The notes beneath the pieces are model-generated. The model saw only the letters and a list, made by a program, of their open reading frames with translations, searched no databases and was not told where the DNA came from. From IMG/VR virus record IMGVR_UViG_3300025767_000110, positions 1 through 25,924 of that record: a stretch of DNA of 25,924 nt; one strand, given 5' to 3'. This DNA is from a virus. The first letter of the stretch is position 1; each line of letters begins with the position of its first letter. Shown here in pieces: positions 7,167 through 15,492 of the stretch. Position numbers and translations under genes: made by a program.

Positions 7167-8876
7167 CTACCTTAATGCCTTACTAAATGAACCGCCCCGG
7201 CGTTTAGCATCCACAACGGCCATTTTAGCGGCATCTTGAATTTGTGGCAGCATACTGGCAATTTCTGCTCGAACCGTCTGTGAGACGCCTGTGGAGACGT
7301 TTATGGTCTGGTTTATGGTTACACCATCGCCGCTTTGTCCGCCAAGCGCATGGTTTGGAACGATGCCGCCTTGAGCTGATGGAATAAATAACTCCGGCCC
7401 ACGTTCTCCAACAAGAGTAGCCCGGCCCCTTTGAACAGAACCACCGATAGCATTGCCGCTTGATGCGGTTATTGGTGCGCCACCAGATGAGCCACCGCCG
7501 CCAAATCCAGAAAACAAGCCTGAAAGCGCCCCAGTGATTTGTCTTTGTATAGCTATTTTGATTAAATCGCGAACAATAGACGCAGCCATTGACTTAAATG
7601 CTTCTTTAGCGCTTTTGGCGCCCATAATCACATCAGTCAAACCATCTTCAAGACCTTTGACGCCGTTAAGCGCCGCGCTTTGCAAATTGCCCTCAACGTC
7701 TTGTGCGCTGGCTGCGTAATTTTTTAATGCTTTTTGACCTTCTGTCAAAGCTGTATTAGTTGCGCCGGTGTTGCCAATAATGTTCTTCATTTGCTCATCT
7801 AGCTGCGCAATACTTGCGGCTGCACCGCCAGTTTCCAGGCCGGCTGCAATAGCCATGCTCCGTGAACTTTCAGCCAACTCAGCCATGTCAAAAATTAATT
7901 CACCCAAATCAATGGATTGCAAACCGGCGCCAAATACATTTAAAAACCCTGTGATACCATCACTAGCTTTTTGCAATGACATTAAAACAGACATAATGCT
8001 TTCGGCCATCGAGGCTGACAATTGAAAGGCAAATTGTTTTATGCCACCTTCGCCTGTTTTCATTTTTGCGGTCAAAGATGATATTGCTTCACCCAATACT
8101 GCGCCGATAGATGTGGCAAGCTCTGGAGCGCTTCTTAATAAATCTGAAAAACCTTTTGATAAATCGCTGACCGCTTGATTTAAACCGCCCTTGCCAATTT
8201 GAACTTGAAAGCCATCAACCGCGTCGCCAAGATTAGAAAATGCGCCTCGCAATGTGTTTGCTTGTTCTGCGGTTGCACCGGCAAATTTTGTTTTACCAAG
8301 ATTTTGCAAATAAGTCTGAATGCTTGCGGCATCTTTTCTGATTGATGTTTCTACGCCATTGAACGTGAATGTTACCTTGTCACCTTCAGACCGGGCTTTT
8401 ATGCCAAATTCTTTCAGCCGTTCAAATTCGCCAACAGCCGCATCGGCTGCCGCTTCAATAAACTGCTCTAAAGATTTGCCGGTTCCGCTTGCAATGTTGC
8501 CAAAATCTTCAAGCGCTGAGACTGTAGGGTTTAGACCTAAAGCAATCATTTTGTTAAAGCTGGTCACAACTTCATCAACACTAAATGGCGTTTGTGCTGC
8601 AAACTCTTGCAATACTTTAAACGCTTGGGACGCCTTGGCGGTTGTACCCAGGAAAGTTTTTAACGTCGCTTCCAATGATTGAAATTTTGCGTTTGTCTCA
8701 ACGGTCGATTTAAGTAAAAGACCAAAACCACCAACCCCAGCCAAGCCAATAATGCCGGTTTTTACGTTTAACATAGTTTTTCGGACGGTGTTTAGCCGTC
8801 TGGTTAAAGCATTAAAAATGCCTTTTGTTTTATCAAAAGCCTGAATGATAAAATTAAGTTTTTCGTTCACGGCCAT
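7167..8876 (-). CDS. Tail tape measure protein
   Basis: Starting at ATG 8876 (GGAG seven bases upstream) the protein has 569 aa. It begins with a basic amphipathic stretch, then a phage tape-measure domain at about 60-240 (FQSLEATLKTFLGTT, AAQTPFSVDEVVTSFNKMIA). Next come a helical core with hydrophobic segments and a C-terminal region with Gly-rich linkers and GRATLVGERGPELFIPSAQG, typical of lambda-family tape measures. It sets tail length; at about 0.15 nm per residue the tail would be near 85 nm. The start overlaps the frameshifted chaperone frame by 23 bases, as in lambda G/T-H. Confidence 0.88.
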   Translation of the reverse strand: MAVNEKLNFIIQAFDKTKGIFNALTRRLNTVRKTMLNVKTGIIGLAGVGGFGLLLKSTVETNAKFQSLEATLKTFLGTTAKASQAFKVLQEFAAQTPFSVDEVVTSFNKMIALGLNPTVSALEDFGNIASGTGKSLEQFIEAAADAAVGEFERLKEFGIKARSEGDKVTFTFNGVETSIRKDAASIQTYLQNLGKTKFAGATAEQANTLRGAFSNLGDAVDGFQVQIGKGGLNQAVSDLSKGFSDLLRSAPELATSIGAVLGEAISSLTAKMKTGEGGIKQFAFQLSASMAESIMSVLMSLQKASDGITGFLNVFGAGLQSIDLGELIFDMAELAESSRSMAIAAGLETGGAAASIAQLDEQMKNIIGNTGATNTALTEGQKALKNYAASAQDVEGNLQSAALNGVKGLEDGLTDVIMGAKSAKEAFKSMAASIVRDLIKIAIQRQITGALSGLFSGFGGGGSSGGAPITASSGNAIGGSVQRGRATLVGERGPELFIPSAQGGIVPNHALGGQSGDGVTINQTINVSTGVSQTVRAEIASMLPQIQDAAKMAVVDAKRRGGSFSKALR

Positions 8877-8996
8877 TAATAATCTCCAAGTAAGCAACCC
8901 ATTCAATTAGTTCATTGTAGGGCATTTGCTCAATTTCGGCGACTGTTTTATTTAAGCGGTCTGCAATTCCAAACATTATGAAACGCTCGCCGCCAA
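8854..8996 (-). CDS. gpT-like extension of the tail chaperone, read by -1 frameshift
   Basis: After the slippery site at 9000-9006 the -1 frame is open for 48 codons, starting CTA at 9000 and ending TAA at 8856-8854. The encoded stretch contains MFGIADRLNKTVAEIEQMPY and LIEWVAYLEI. The pattern of a short helix, E-x-M-x-x-x-E-h-x-E-W-h-x-Y resembles the second chaperone segment of lambda (gpT) and of GTA tails. An independent start at ATG 8976 is possible, but I see no clear ribosome-binding site before it. The fused G-T product would recruit the tape measure and tail-tube subunits. Confidence 0.78.
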
Positions 8997-9344
8997 TTAG
9001 TTTTTTTCAGCATCCTCAACCGAAGCAATTTCGCCCATCAATTGATTTGATACACTTGTAACAATTGAGACCGGCTGTCGCATTAAAATTTGCTTGTCTT
9101 CAATGTCAAAGCATTTTTCGCCAGCTGCATCACAAGCTTTCAAAATAATTAAATCAACAAGAGCCTCAATCGTCATGTTGTTTAAAAAATCTGGATGCTT
9201 TCTTTGTATGCGGTTAAATTCACCGCAAAGCAGCGGTGTTGAGTATAATACCAAAGCAACCCCATCCTGACCCCATTCGGGCACTTCTGCCTTCAACATG
9301 AGTTCAGGTTGGTTCGCTTTGATTTGTTGTCCTAGTTTCGACAT
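8997..9344 (-). CDS. Tail assembly chaperone (gpG-like)
   Basis: A 115-aa acidic protein between the tail tube and tape-measure genes, exactly where lambda-type phages encode the chaperone that coats the tape measure before tube polymerisation. It starts MSKLGQQIKANQPELMLKAE and ends EDAEKN. The last codons are GAA AAA AAC TAA, so a slippery heptamer lies directly before the stop. The stop ends the short form; a -1 slip gives a longer form of about 163 aa. Confidence 0.8.
   Translation of the reverse strand: MSKLGQQIKANQPELMLKAEVPEWGQDGVALVLYSTPLLCGEFNRIQRKHPDFLNNMTIEALVDLIILKACDAAGEKCFDIEDKQILMRQPVSIVTSVSNQLMGEIASVEDAEKN
9000..9006 (-). promoter_or_regulatory. Programmed -1 ribosomal frameshift site, A AAA AAC
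   Basis: In the chaperone frame the bases read as the canonical X XXY YYZ heptamer A AAA AAC immediately before the stop TAA. After the slip both tRNAs can pair with AAA codons, and the new frame continues for 48 codons into a gpT-like domain. I see no clear downstream stem that would stimulate slippage. Confidence 0.82.
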
Positions 9345-9369
9345 AGTGCCACCCCTCGTCGTTATAGAT

Positions 9370-9759
9370 TTAAACTGTCGTGATTGTTAATGCGCCAGTA
9401 CCTTGGAAAGTAATTGAACGCTCAACCTGACCGTCATAACTTGCGCCAACGGTTATGCCGGTCACAATGATTGACCCGGTATAATAAGTATCGCCAGCTT
9501 GGTCGGATTCAGGATAAACGCTGATTGTTGCGGATGAACCAATTGCCAAAGCAACCTGACCGTTTGCATCAGTCTCATCCCAAAAACATTCCATGCTGCC
9601 GGAAAAAGTTCTTAAGCCTGGGTCATACGTTCGAAATGTGTCGCCCATGCTTGTGCTTTCAATTACTTCAGCAGCTTCTTCAATGCTATAGCTGCGAATT
9701 TCTGCGATAGCTGCGGTTCCGACCTTTACGATGCCAGAACTTCCTGTGTGTGTAGCCAT
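9370..9759 (-). CDS. Major tail tube protein
   Basis: A 129-aa all-beta protein starting MATHTGSSGIVKVGTAAIAE. It has the hallmarks of siphophage tail tube proteins: an N-terminal strand pair, a loop SIEEAAEVIESTSMGDTFRT, the FSGSMECFWDETD strand, and a C-terminal strand pair ending GTGALTITTV. It polymerises into hexameric rings around the tape measure. The order gpU-like, small gene, tube, chaperone, tape measure supports the call. The start follows the preceding stop by four bases and is preceded by AAAGAGGAC. Confidence 0.82.
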   Translation of the reverse strand: MATHTGSSGIVKVGTAAIAEIRSYSIEEAAEVIESTSMGDTFRTYDPGLRTFSGSMECFWDETDANGQVALAIGSSATISVYPESDQAGDTYYTGSIIVTGITVGASYDGQVERSITFQGTGALTITTV

Positions 9760-9763
9760 GATT

Positions 9764-9931
9764 TTAGTCCTCTTTGGTTAAAGTTTGGGCCGGTTTAGTT
9801 TCTGATTTTTTAGTCTTTGATTGACTTTTGGGCGCATCTTCCGACCAACCCAAACTCTTTAATCTCACGGCGCTATCTGCATAGCAGTTAATAATATCGC
9901 CTTGCGGATTATATAACGTAACTCTTTTCAT
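9764..9931 (-). CDS. Small hypothetical protein (55 aa), tail module
   Basis: ATG at 9931 is preceded by AAAGGTAGTGCA; a longer frame reading further upstream merely overlaps the gpU-like gene. The product starts MKRVTLYNPQGDIINCYADS, a compact strand-turn-strand with an AVRLKSLGW helix, followed by a Lys/Ser/Thr-rich disordered tail of about 25 residues. Small proteins of this form are seen next to head-tail and tube genes in other phages, but I do not recognise a family and assign no function. Confidence 0.6.
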   Translation of the reverse strand: MKRVTLYNPQGDIINCYADSAVRLKSLGWSEDAPKSQSKTKKSETKPAQTLTKED

Positions 9932-9941
9932 TGCACTACCT

Positions 9942-10385
9942 TTATTTCGGGGTTTCAATGTCATTTTCAAGCGTAACATAAACGACTTGAACTGTGAACC
10001 TAGCAATTCCAACAGACTGTTCGCCGTCTGGGCTGTAATCAATTTCAACGCCGGTGATTAATGTATCTTTAGCGTTTCCGCCTCGCGTTAAGTCTGTCGC
10101 CAACGCTTCTTCAACTTCAACCGCAATGGTGTCTATTGAATTATCAAGTAATGATGTACCTTTTACATAAGCCTCAACTGCAATTTCAAGTGTGCGATAT
10201 TGTGTGCGCGGTGGCGTCATGCTTGAGTAATCTGTAACTTCTGTCTTGGTATATATGCACAACGCCGGCATATTACCTTCTTCAATTGGAAATAACCGGG
10301 TCTGAAATACGTTTGAGCCGGTCGTTGTTAAGCCGGTTAATACGGTTTTAATATTGTCTCGAATTAATTTGCGAACGTGTGCCAT
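9942..10385 (-). CDS. Tail terminator, lambda gpU-like
   Basis: A 147-aa protein: an N-terminal helix (AHVRKLIRDNIKTVLTGL), the FQTRLFPIEEGNMPALCIYT strand-loop with conserved Pro, and a strand-rich C-terminal half ending ARFTVQVVYVTLEND. This matches the minor tail protein U fold, which caps the tube and joins it to the head. Its place between the head-tail joining protein and the tail tube gene is as expected. ATG lies one base after the stop of the previous gene. Confidence 0.75.
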   Translation of the reverse strand: MAHVRKLIRDNIKTVLTGLTTTGSNVFQTRLFPIEEGNMPALCIYTKTEVTDYSSMTPPRTQYRTLEIAVEAYVKGTSLLDNSIDTIAVEVEEALATDLTRGGNAKDTLITGVEIDYSPDGEQSVGIARFTVQVVYVTLENDIETPK

Positions 10386-10386
10386 T

Positions 10387-10698
10387 CTAGCTTTCTTCCA
10401 AGACTAAAGTAGTTGTGCCAGTGCCATCACGCTTGGCAATGCGGATAATATAAGAAACAGAATTATAAGATAATCCGTCTCCGTTAGCAGCGCTCGGAAC
10501 ATCTGAAGTTTTGCAAAGAAATTGCGGTTGCTGCACTGCAACTGTAACCATGCCACCTGCATCAGCTTCGAAAAACTCATCGTCAAAAATCCCATTGATG
10601 ATACTAGATGACCCGCCCACTGGCGTATAAGTTGCCGGTTCAGCAAAATCATTAGAACTAAAAAAAATTGCCCGGTCTGCTGCTGTTTCTACTGTCAT
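10387..10698 (-). CDS. Head-tail joining protein (lambda gpFII-like)
   Basis: A 103-aa protein with IINGIFDDEFFEADAGGMVT followed by AVQQPQFLCKTSDV. The pattern G-I-F-D-x-E-F...D-x-G-G, then strand-Pro-x-F-x-C, is typical of the lambda FII/Phage_attach family that forms the joint to which the finished tail docks. The C-terminal YIIRIAKRDGTGTTTLVLEE strands fit the small beta-barrel. ATG overlaps the preceding TAA by one base. Confidence 0.75.
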   Translation of the reverse strand: MTVETAADRAIFFSSNDFAEPATYTPVGGSSSIINGIFDDEFFEADAGGMVTVAVQQPQFLCKTSDVPSAANGDGLSYNSVSYIIRIAKRDGTGTTTLVLEES

Positions 10699-10925
10699 TA
10701 TTTTTTAAACTTGCTGGTTGTTCGCTTGACCAATGATGGCGCGTCTTCGGTATTTAAACCAACTGAACGGTCAACTTTTGGAGCTTCGTAACCTTTAACT
10801 TTACGCATTGCGATAAGTTGCAAAGCGTCTCTCTGAGAAACCTCGACCACATCGCCTTTTTGATAGGCAACGCCCTTAATTCCAACGCCTGAAATTACTT
10901 CAACTTTTACGTTTTGTTCGGCCAT
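10698..10925 (-). CDS. Small head protein (75 aa), function unknown
   Basis: Start chosen at ATG 10925, preceded by AAGGAGAAAACA; the upstream extension to 10970 would run through the terminator hairpin. The product begins MAEQNVKVEVISGVGIKGVA, then YQKGDVVEVSQRDALQLIAM and a Lys-rich tail. The strand-G-x-x-Y-x-x-G-D-x-V-x-V-x-x-x-D-A-x-x-L pattern recalls small proteins coded after capsid genes in other phages, possibly capsid stabilisers or connector adaptors. This is resemblance only. Confidence 0.65.
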   Translation of the reverse strand: MAEQNVKVEVISGVGIKGVAYQKGDVVEVSQRDALQLIAMRKVKGYEAPKVDRSVGLNTEDAPSLVKRTTSKFKK

Positions 10926-10941
10926 TGTTTTCTCCTTAATT

Positions 10942-10976
10942 AAAATAAATGAGGGGCAGGAATATCCCACCCCTCA
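10942..10976 (-). terminator. Rho-independent terminator after the capsid gene
   Basis: On the minus strand, beginning seven bases after the capsid stop, TGAGGGG (10976-10970) pairs with CCCCTCA (10956-10950). Inside it GGGATATTCC can extend the stem. It is followed by TTTATTTT (10949-10942). Placed between the capsid and the next head gene, it would lower downstream transcription and so raise capsid output relative to tail genes, an arrangement common in phages. Confidence 0.75.
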
Positions 10977-10982
10977 CCAAAA

Positions 10983-13310
10983 TTAGGCATCGATGTCAGT
11001 AATGGCAGCAAACGACTGAGCGTTTCTAATGCCCAAGTCCATTTCTTGCATTACCCGGACACGAACCGCGCCTGTTGCGCTGTTTGTGTATGGGTCAACA
11101 AGAACATCTGCACTCGAGAACATACCAATGATTAACTGGCTGAAATCGCCCATAATCAAAGCCGACAAGTCACTCCCAGAACCTTTAGTTAGATTTGATG
11201 GAACGTTGTTGGTCACGGCCATGTTGTAACCGTATAGGCTCGACCACGGGTCATTCAAGATTTGGACGCTGTCTGTTGAGCTGACTTTGGCAGTCTGAGC
11301 CAAGTGAGATTTCACTTTGCTGTTTGTTAGATATGCCATTGAGCCAGCGTTTAGAGCAGCATTGTCAGCTTCAACTTCTTTGACCAAGTCAACAACAGAC
11401 GCCCATGTGGCTGCGCCACCGTTGGTTCCGATTGCAACTGAGCCAATGCCGGTTGTTTCAAGAATACCCGTTGGCTCATTAGTTGCGCCGCCTTTGATTG
11501 CAACTTGCTCGATTTTCTGAGCAATGGCATTCAATAGGTCATCACGAATGATAGCCTCAACAGATGGGTCTGACTGTATCATTAGCAATCGAGACATATC
11601 TGTAAACGCGCCAAGCGATTTCGGGGAAAGTGTCAATTGACCAAAAGTCTGGTTCTGTTCGGCAACTGCGTTGTTTTCCGCGACAAAAGCAGCTGTTGCT
11701 GCGGCTGTCATTTTTGGAATAGCAACGTCACCTTTAAGGCCAGACAAGAAACGAGTACCAAGGTCAGAGAACACTAAACGTGCGCGAAGTGCTTCAATGA
11801 ACTGGTCGCCACGGTGGTCTGTACCAACAAGAAAACCGCCGTCGGCGCCTGTGCCGGCGATTAGGTCACGACGTCCACCCCAAAAAGTATCTGGAGCATA
11901 AAACCCGCGTGCTTCTTTGCCAGAACGTCTAGCAATCTCGTCGGAAACTTCAAGTTCTAAACCGTTTAAGCCAGAACCATTCACCAAACCGCGAACAGCT
12001 TTCATAAAGCTATAGTTGCGAACTTCTTTTTTACTCATGTCAACTGCGCCAGCGTTTTGCTCAAGAGCAACACCAACTGGCAAGGCATCCAAAAGAACGC
12101 TGCGGAACTGGTCAATGTTCATGCCGGAAGCAATCGCTTGGTCAGCTAAGTCGCGTTTGTTGTGTTTTACTGCAAGAGCTGTAATCTCTTGAGCGTTTTT
12201 TTGAAATTCACGTTTTGCGGCTTCTGCGGCTTCTACGCGGATTTCGTCTTTAGTTACTTCAGTCATTTCAATATCCTTTTTGACGTTAGTAGTTTCAACA
12301 AAATTAGCACTGCGGTTCACGCCAACGCCGGCGTCAGCCGGAACCGATACAATGCTGGCCTCATATGGCTGCCACGAATTAACCAAAACCGTCCCGTTTC
12401 CGTCATTCTTTGCGTCCATGTTGCGGACAATATAACCGATGCTGACATTGCTTCGAATACCATCCTTGACGTCGTCATAAACTTCTCTAGCAAGTGCGCT
12501 TTTTCCAAAACGCACAACAGCTCGCAACTTGCGGTCTGCTTTATCAAGATAAGCTGTTTCAACAACACCAATCTGTTTGGTCATGTCATGGTCGAGCAAA
12601 AGCGGTGTGCTTCCACTAGCCATCCGTGACAAATCCATTGCTTTTTCGCTATGCTCTAAAACTTCCATGCCAAATGAACGCTCAACCGGCGTTTCACTTG
12701 ACAAGCTCATCCGAACTCTACGGCTATTATCATCAGAACCTTCAACAACTGCGGCTCGATAGTTTAAAGTTGACCGGTCAAATCGGTCAACTGGTTCAAT
12801 AATTTCGTCGGCAGCTTCTTCAGGTGCTTCGTCGTGATGTTTTGCAAAAGTTACTGTGACGACCTCGTCTGTTTCGTCAACAGCAACAATATGACGCTCT
12901 TGCGCCTCAATCACTTTTTCATTTTTCGTTTCAATTTCTTCAGTCATAATAACCTCATCGCTTTTGATTATTTTAATCATACGCTCATCATCTTCTTTTT
13001 TCAAGCGGTCAACAATAGCGCGTGACCAACTGAAACCACTGTTTCCACCCCACAAAGCCCATGCAACCCTTCCTGCACTTGGATAGCCTTTTTCTCCTTG
13101 GTTGAAGCCTTCAGCTTTCTTGTCTACTTCGTGACGAGCGAAGAATGAGAACATACGCTTGACAGTTTCTTCAGATAGGTTCTTGCCGTTGCTAATATCT
13201 CTAGCTCTTGCAACACCAACCTCTGTGCCGCCACGACCGAACTCACGTCTCCACTCAAGACCGCGCTCGGCTTCTTCAATCATTCCGCCATTTGGTTTGT
13301 AACTAGCCAT
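10983..13310 (-). CDS. Prohead protease-major capsid fusion (S78 protease + HK97 fold) with extra N-terminal domain
   Basis: One 775-aa polypeptide. Residues 1-105 form a separate domain (GMIEEAERGLEWRREFGRGG, ARARDISNGKNLS, GYPSAGRVAWALWGG) that I have seen attached to phage proheads and XkdF-like proteins; its role is unknown. Residues about 175-340 are an S78 prohead protease: His241 in LLLDHDMTKQ, Ser290 in RSNVSIGYIV, and a PYEASIVSVPAD strand after it. Residues about 345-430 are helical, as in a scaffold or delta domain. From about 430 onward lies an HK97-type capsid protein (GADGGFLVGT, TFGQLTLSPKSLGAFTDMSR, a GATNEPTGIL loop). Protease, scaffold and shell are thus made as one chain and must be cleaved at maturation. 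ATG overlaps the portal stop by eight bases. Confidence 0.88.
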   Translation of the reverse strand: MASYKPNGGMIEEAERGLEWRREFGRGGTEVGVARARDISNGKNLSEETVKRMFSFFARHEVDKKAEGFNQGEKGYPSAGRVAWALWGGNSGFSWSRAIVDRLKKEDDERMIKIIKSDEVIMTEEIETKNEKVIEAQERHIVAVDETDEVVTVTFAKHHDEAPEEAADEIIEPVDRFDRSTLNYRAAVVEGSDDNSRRVRMSLSSETPVERSFGMEVLEHSEKAMDLSRMASGSTPLLLDHDMTKQIGVVETAYLDKADRKLRAVVRFGKSALAREVYDDVKDGIRSNVSIGYIVRNMDAKNDGNGTVLVNSWQPYEASIVSVPADAGVGVNRSANFVETTNVKKDIEMTEVTKDEIRVEAAEAAKREFQKNAQEITALAVKHNKRDLADQAIASGMNIDQFRSVLLDALPVGVALEQNAGAVDMSKKEVRNYSFMKAVRGLVNGSGLNGLELEVSDEIARRSGKEARGFYAPDTFWGGRRDLIAGTGADGGFLVGTDHRGDQFIEALRARLVFSDLGTRFLSGLKGDVAIPKMTAAATAAFVAENNAVAEQNQTFGQLTLSPKSLGAFTDMSRLLMIQSDPSVEAIIRDDLLNAIAQKIEQVAIKGGATNEPTGILETTGIGSVAIGTNGGAATWASVVDLVKEVEADNAALNAGSMAYLTNSKVKSHLAQTAKVSSTDSVQILNDPWSSLYGYNMAVTNNVPSNLTKGSGSDLSALIMGDFSQLIIGMFSSADVLVDPYTNSATGAVRVRVMQEMDLGIRNAQSFAAITDIDA

Positions 13311-14778
13311 CTTCGCCGCCCTCTACCATTGCTGGAACTGGGGCTTTGTTGCCAAATGGCTCAAAAGCGGTTTCAATATTATAACGAGCAGCCAATTCTT
13401 TTTCGCGGCTAATCGCTTCAAATACTTCCTCAGTATCTTTACCATATTGCGAGTGTATATCTTGCAATGAAACAATGCCATTGCTGACAGCTGCGATATT
13501 TGCATTTATTTCTTTTTGCGGGTCAACCCAACTAAAGCCGCGTGCGCGATATGTGACTTGGTCGGCAAAAATATCATATTTTGTAATTGGCAAGTTGACT
13601 GCGCCATAAGTCATCGCCTGTTCGAGCCATGCGCGATAAACTTCATCAATAAAATATTCAATCATAAATTGCTGTAACATTTTAAAATGGTCACGGTCTT
13701 CGAGCGTGCCTTGTCTAATTGAAGAATAGCTGACGCCTTCCAAATTGTTTGACAAACTGACATAAGAAATGCCCAAGCCAGAAGATATTCCACGCAAAAT
13801 AGCTTTTTCAAAGTCACCAAAAGCCGTAGTTGGATGCTGCGGGTCAAAAGTCTGAAAACTCATACCATCCGGCAGCTGCGTAAATGTTCCCGGTTCTGCT
13901 TCCATAATTGGGCTGTTTTGCTGGTAATCGTCGCCAACGTACTCGTCTCCGGTCGGGCTTGTAAAGAAACCCATCTTGCTTGCGCCAATGCGGCTGGCAA
14001 CCAATTCAGCTTCTTCGTACCCATCGAGCATTTTTAACCTGGCCAACACGTTTGACATCATTGGAACGCCGCGAGTTTGCCCGGGACGGTCTTGAATATA
14101 TGCGTGAATAACTTCCTCAGCTGGCACGCGAATATGTTCGCGAGTGTTTCTTTGACCATAACCTTGAGTGTTATGCGGATGGCTTTTAAATAGATAATAA
14201 GCAATTGGCTTGCCAGCTTTGTCTATTTCAACACCCATCCTGATTTCGTTTCCGTCTTTGCTGATGTTGTCATATTCTTCGTCGAGATAATCAGCCTCAA
14301 GAAACTGCAAAGAAAAACCAAATGGGTTGCCCCTTGGGTTTCTTATCTTGCGAACCAAAACTTCGCCATCTCGCGTCAATGTTTCCATAAACAAACGCTG
14401 CGCTTGATGCCAAGTTAATTTGCCATCAACTGTGCAAATTCCTTTTCGTCCCCATTTCAACCAAGCGTCTTCAATTAACCGGTTGCCAACTGTATCAAGC
14501 GACCCATCAGGGTTGCGCTTGCGAACTTGTAACCGAACGCCAGTAGAGCCAACAACGTTCGTTGTTATGATTTGCAAATAGCGTTTAGTGTATGGATGGT
14601 TTCTTGCGCTTTCGCGGCAGCGGTCACGCAGTATTCGCAAAGATGGACGCAATTCACTATCTGGGGAAAGCGATGATGTTATAAAGTCAGCAAATAAACG
14701 CCCGGTGTTTGCGCCATAAAAAGACCGCTTGCCAGTTTTTTTTGCTGGTTTTGCTTTAAAATAATCAAGAATTGACAT
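13303..14778 (-). CDS. Portal protein, lambda gpB family
   Basis: A 491-aa portal. It has the lambda gpB/Phage_portal_2 motifs: SSLSPDSELRPSLRILRDRC with RESARNHPYTKRYLQ near the N-terminus, EVIHAYIQDRPGQTRGVPMM in the centre and GLGISYVSLSNNLEGVSYSS at about 345. It forms the dodecameric channel at one vertex through which DNA is packed by the terminase. The length is close to lambda gpB. It pairs here with an HK97-type protease-capsid, unlike lambda's own gpC/gpE, so the head is a mosaic. The ATG overlaps the previous stop by one base. Confidence 0.9.
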   Translation of the reverse strand: MSILDYFKAKPAKKTGKRSFYGANTGRLFADFITSSLSPDSELRPSLRILRDRCRESARNHPYTKRYLQIITTNVVGSTGVRLQVRKRNPDGSLDTVGNRLIEDAWLKWGRKGICTVDGKLTWHQAQRLFMETLTRDGEVLVRKIRNPRGNPFGFSLQFLEADYLDEEYDNISKDGNEIRMGVEIDKAGKPIAYYLFKSHPHNTQGYGQRNTREHIRVPAEEVIHAYIQDRPGQTRGVPMMSNVLARLKMLDGYEEAELVASRIGASKMGFFTSPTGDEYVGDDYQQNSPIMEAEPGTFTQLPDGMSFQTFDPQHPTTAFGDFEKAILRGISSGLGISYVSLSNNLEGVSYSSIRQGTLEDRDHFKMLQQFMIEYFIDEVYRAWLEQAMTYGAVNLPITKYDIFADQVTYRARGFSWVDPQKEINANIAAVSNGIVSLQDIHSQYGKDTEEVFEAISREKELAARYNIETAFEPFGNKAPVPAMVEGGEDG

Positions 14779-15362
14779 TAAAACCTCGCCAGAATTGTTG
14801 TGCTCGTTGTGAGACCTTTTTCGACATTGTCTCTATTTTTTTCTCGACTAACTTCGCGACTGTAAAAATTACGAGCCTCAATTAATTCTTGAAAGCTGAA
14901 TTTGCTTAAACTTCTATTATTGATGCTGTAGCTGCTAACATCGCTATCAGCTTTTCCAGATAAAATGCTGTCAATTTTGTCGAGCATTATTTTTGCATTG
15001 CTGCGAATATCTGCATTGTTTACATCTAAATCTTCAACAATTGAAAAAGTGCCGTCATTCACAACAATCCGGTTGCCAGATGCTGTTTCAGTAATTTCAA
15101 GTTGCCAATAATAAGCGCCGGCAACGTAGCTTGCCGATGTTGAGCTTGGAACTGTAAAAAGATAATAACTTGCGTTTTCGGTGGCGGTTATTTTAATTTC
15201 GCTAGCGCCGCCAGCTGTTATCCTGGCAACCAATTCAGCTGAATGAGTTGCAACTGGGTAATCGTCTACAAGATTGCTAAGTTTAAATTGAACATAATCA
15301 CCGACTACTAATTTGCTTGGAACGCCCTCCGGAGCATTTGCAACTTCAAATTTATTTGCCAC
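14778..15362 (-). CDS. Hypothetical head-module protein (194 aa)
   Basis: Start chosen at GTG 15362, because AAGGAG lies six bases upstream and the overlap with the small basic gene is 11 bases. The N-terminal 125 residues are beta-rich (VGDYVQFKLSNLVDDYPVAT, YYLFTVPSSTSASYVAGAYY, GTFSIVEDLDV), like an immunoglobulin-type sandwich. The rest is helical and charged (MLDKIDSILSGKADSDV, FQELIEARNFYSREVSREKN). It lies between terminase and portal, where lambda encodes gpW; this protein is three times longer and unlike gpW in sequence. It may be a head-completion or decoration protein; I do not recognise the family. Confidence 0.7.
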   Translation of the reverse strand: MANKFEVANAPEGVPSKLVVGDYVQFKLSNLVDDYPVATHSAELVARITAGGASEIKITATENASYYLFTVPSSTSASYVAGAYYWQLEITETASGNRIVVNDGTFSIVEDLDVNNADIRSNAKIMLDKIDSILSGKADSDVSSYSINNRSLSKFSFQELIEARNFYSREVSREKNRDNVEKGLTTSTTILARF

Positions 15363-15486
15363 GACTAGCTCCTTGGGTAAAGAAAGTCTGTTTCTTGTCA
15401 CGCGCTTTGATACGCTTCGAATGCCGACCGGGCCGACGTATTTTCATCTTAACGACCTTCGCCGTTGTGTTGAACTTACTTGCCAT
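15352..15486 (-). CDS. Small basic protein (44 aa)
   Basis: ATG 15486 to TAA 15354-15352. The product is very basic: KVVKMKIRRPGRHSKRIKAR followed by DKKQTFFTQGASRGK. It sits seven bases after the large terminase stop, and its 3' end carries the ribosome-binding site of the next gene. Small Lys/Arg-rich proteins with a RxPGRHSKR-type core appear beside terminase genes in other aquatic phages by my recollection. A nucleic-acid-binding role in packaging is plausible but unproven. Confidence 0.7.
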   Translation of the reverse strand: MASKFNTTAKVVKMKIRRPGRHSKRIKARDKKQTFFTQGASRGK

Positions 15487-15492
15487 AATATA

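Noticed and set aside
8320-8682. 120-aa plus-strand frame inside the tape-measure gene, and all other plus-strand frames
   Set aside because: They mirror well-supported minus-strand genes, lack ribosome-binding sites and show low-complexity translations. No plus-strand gene is supported anywhere.
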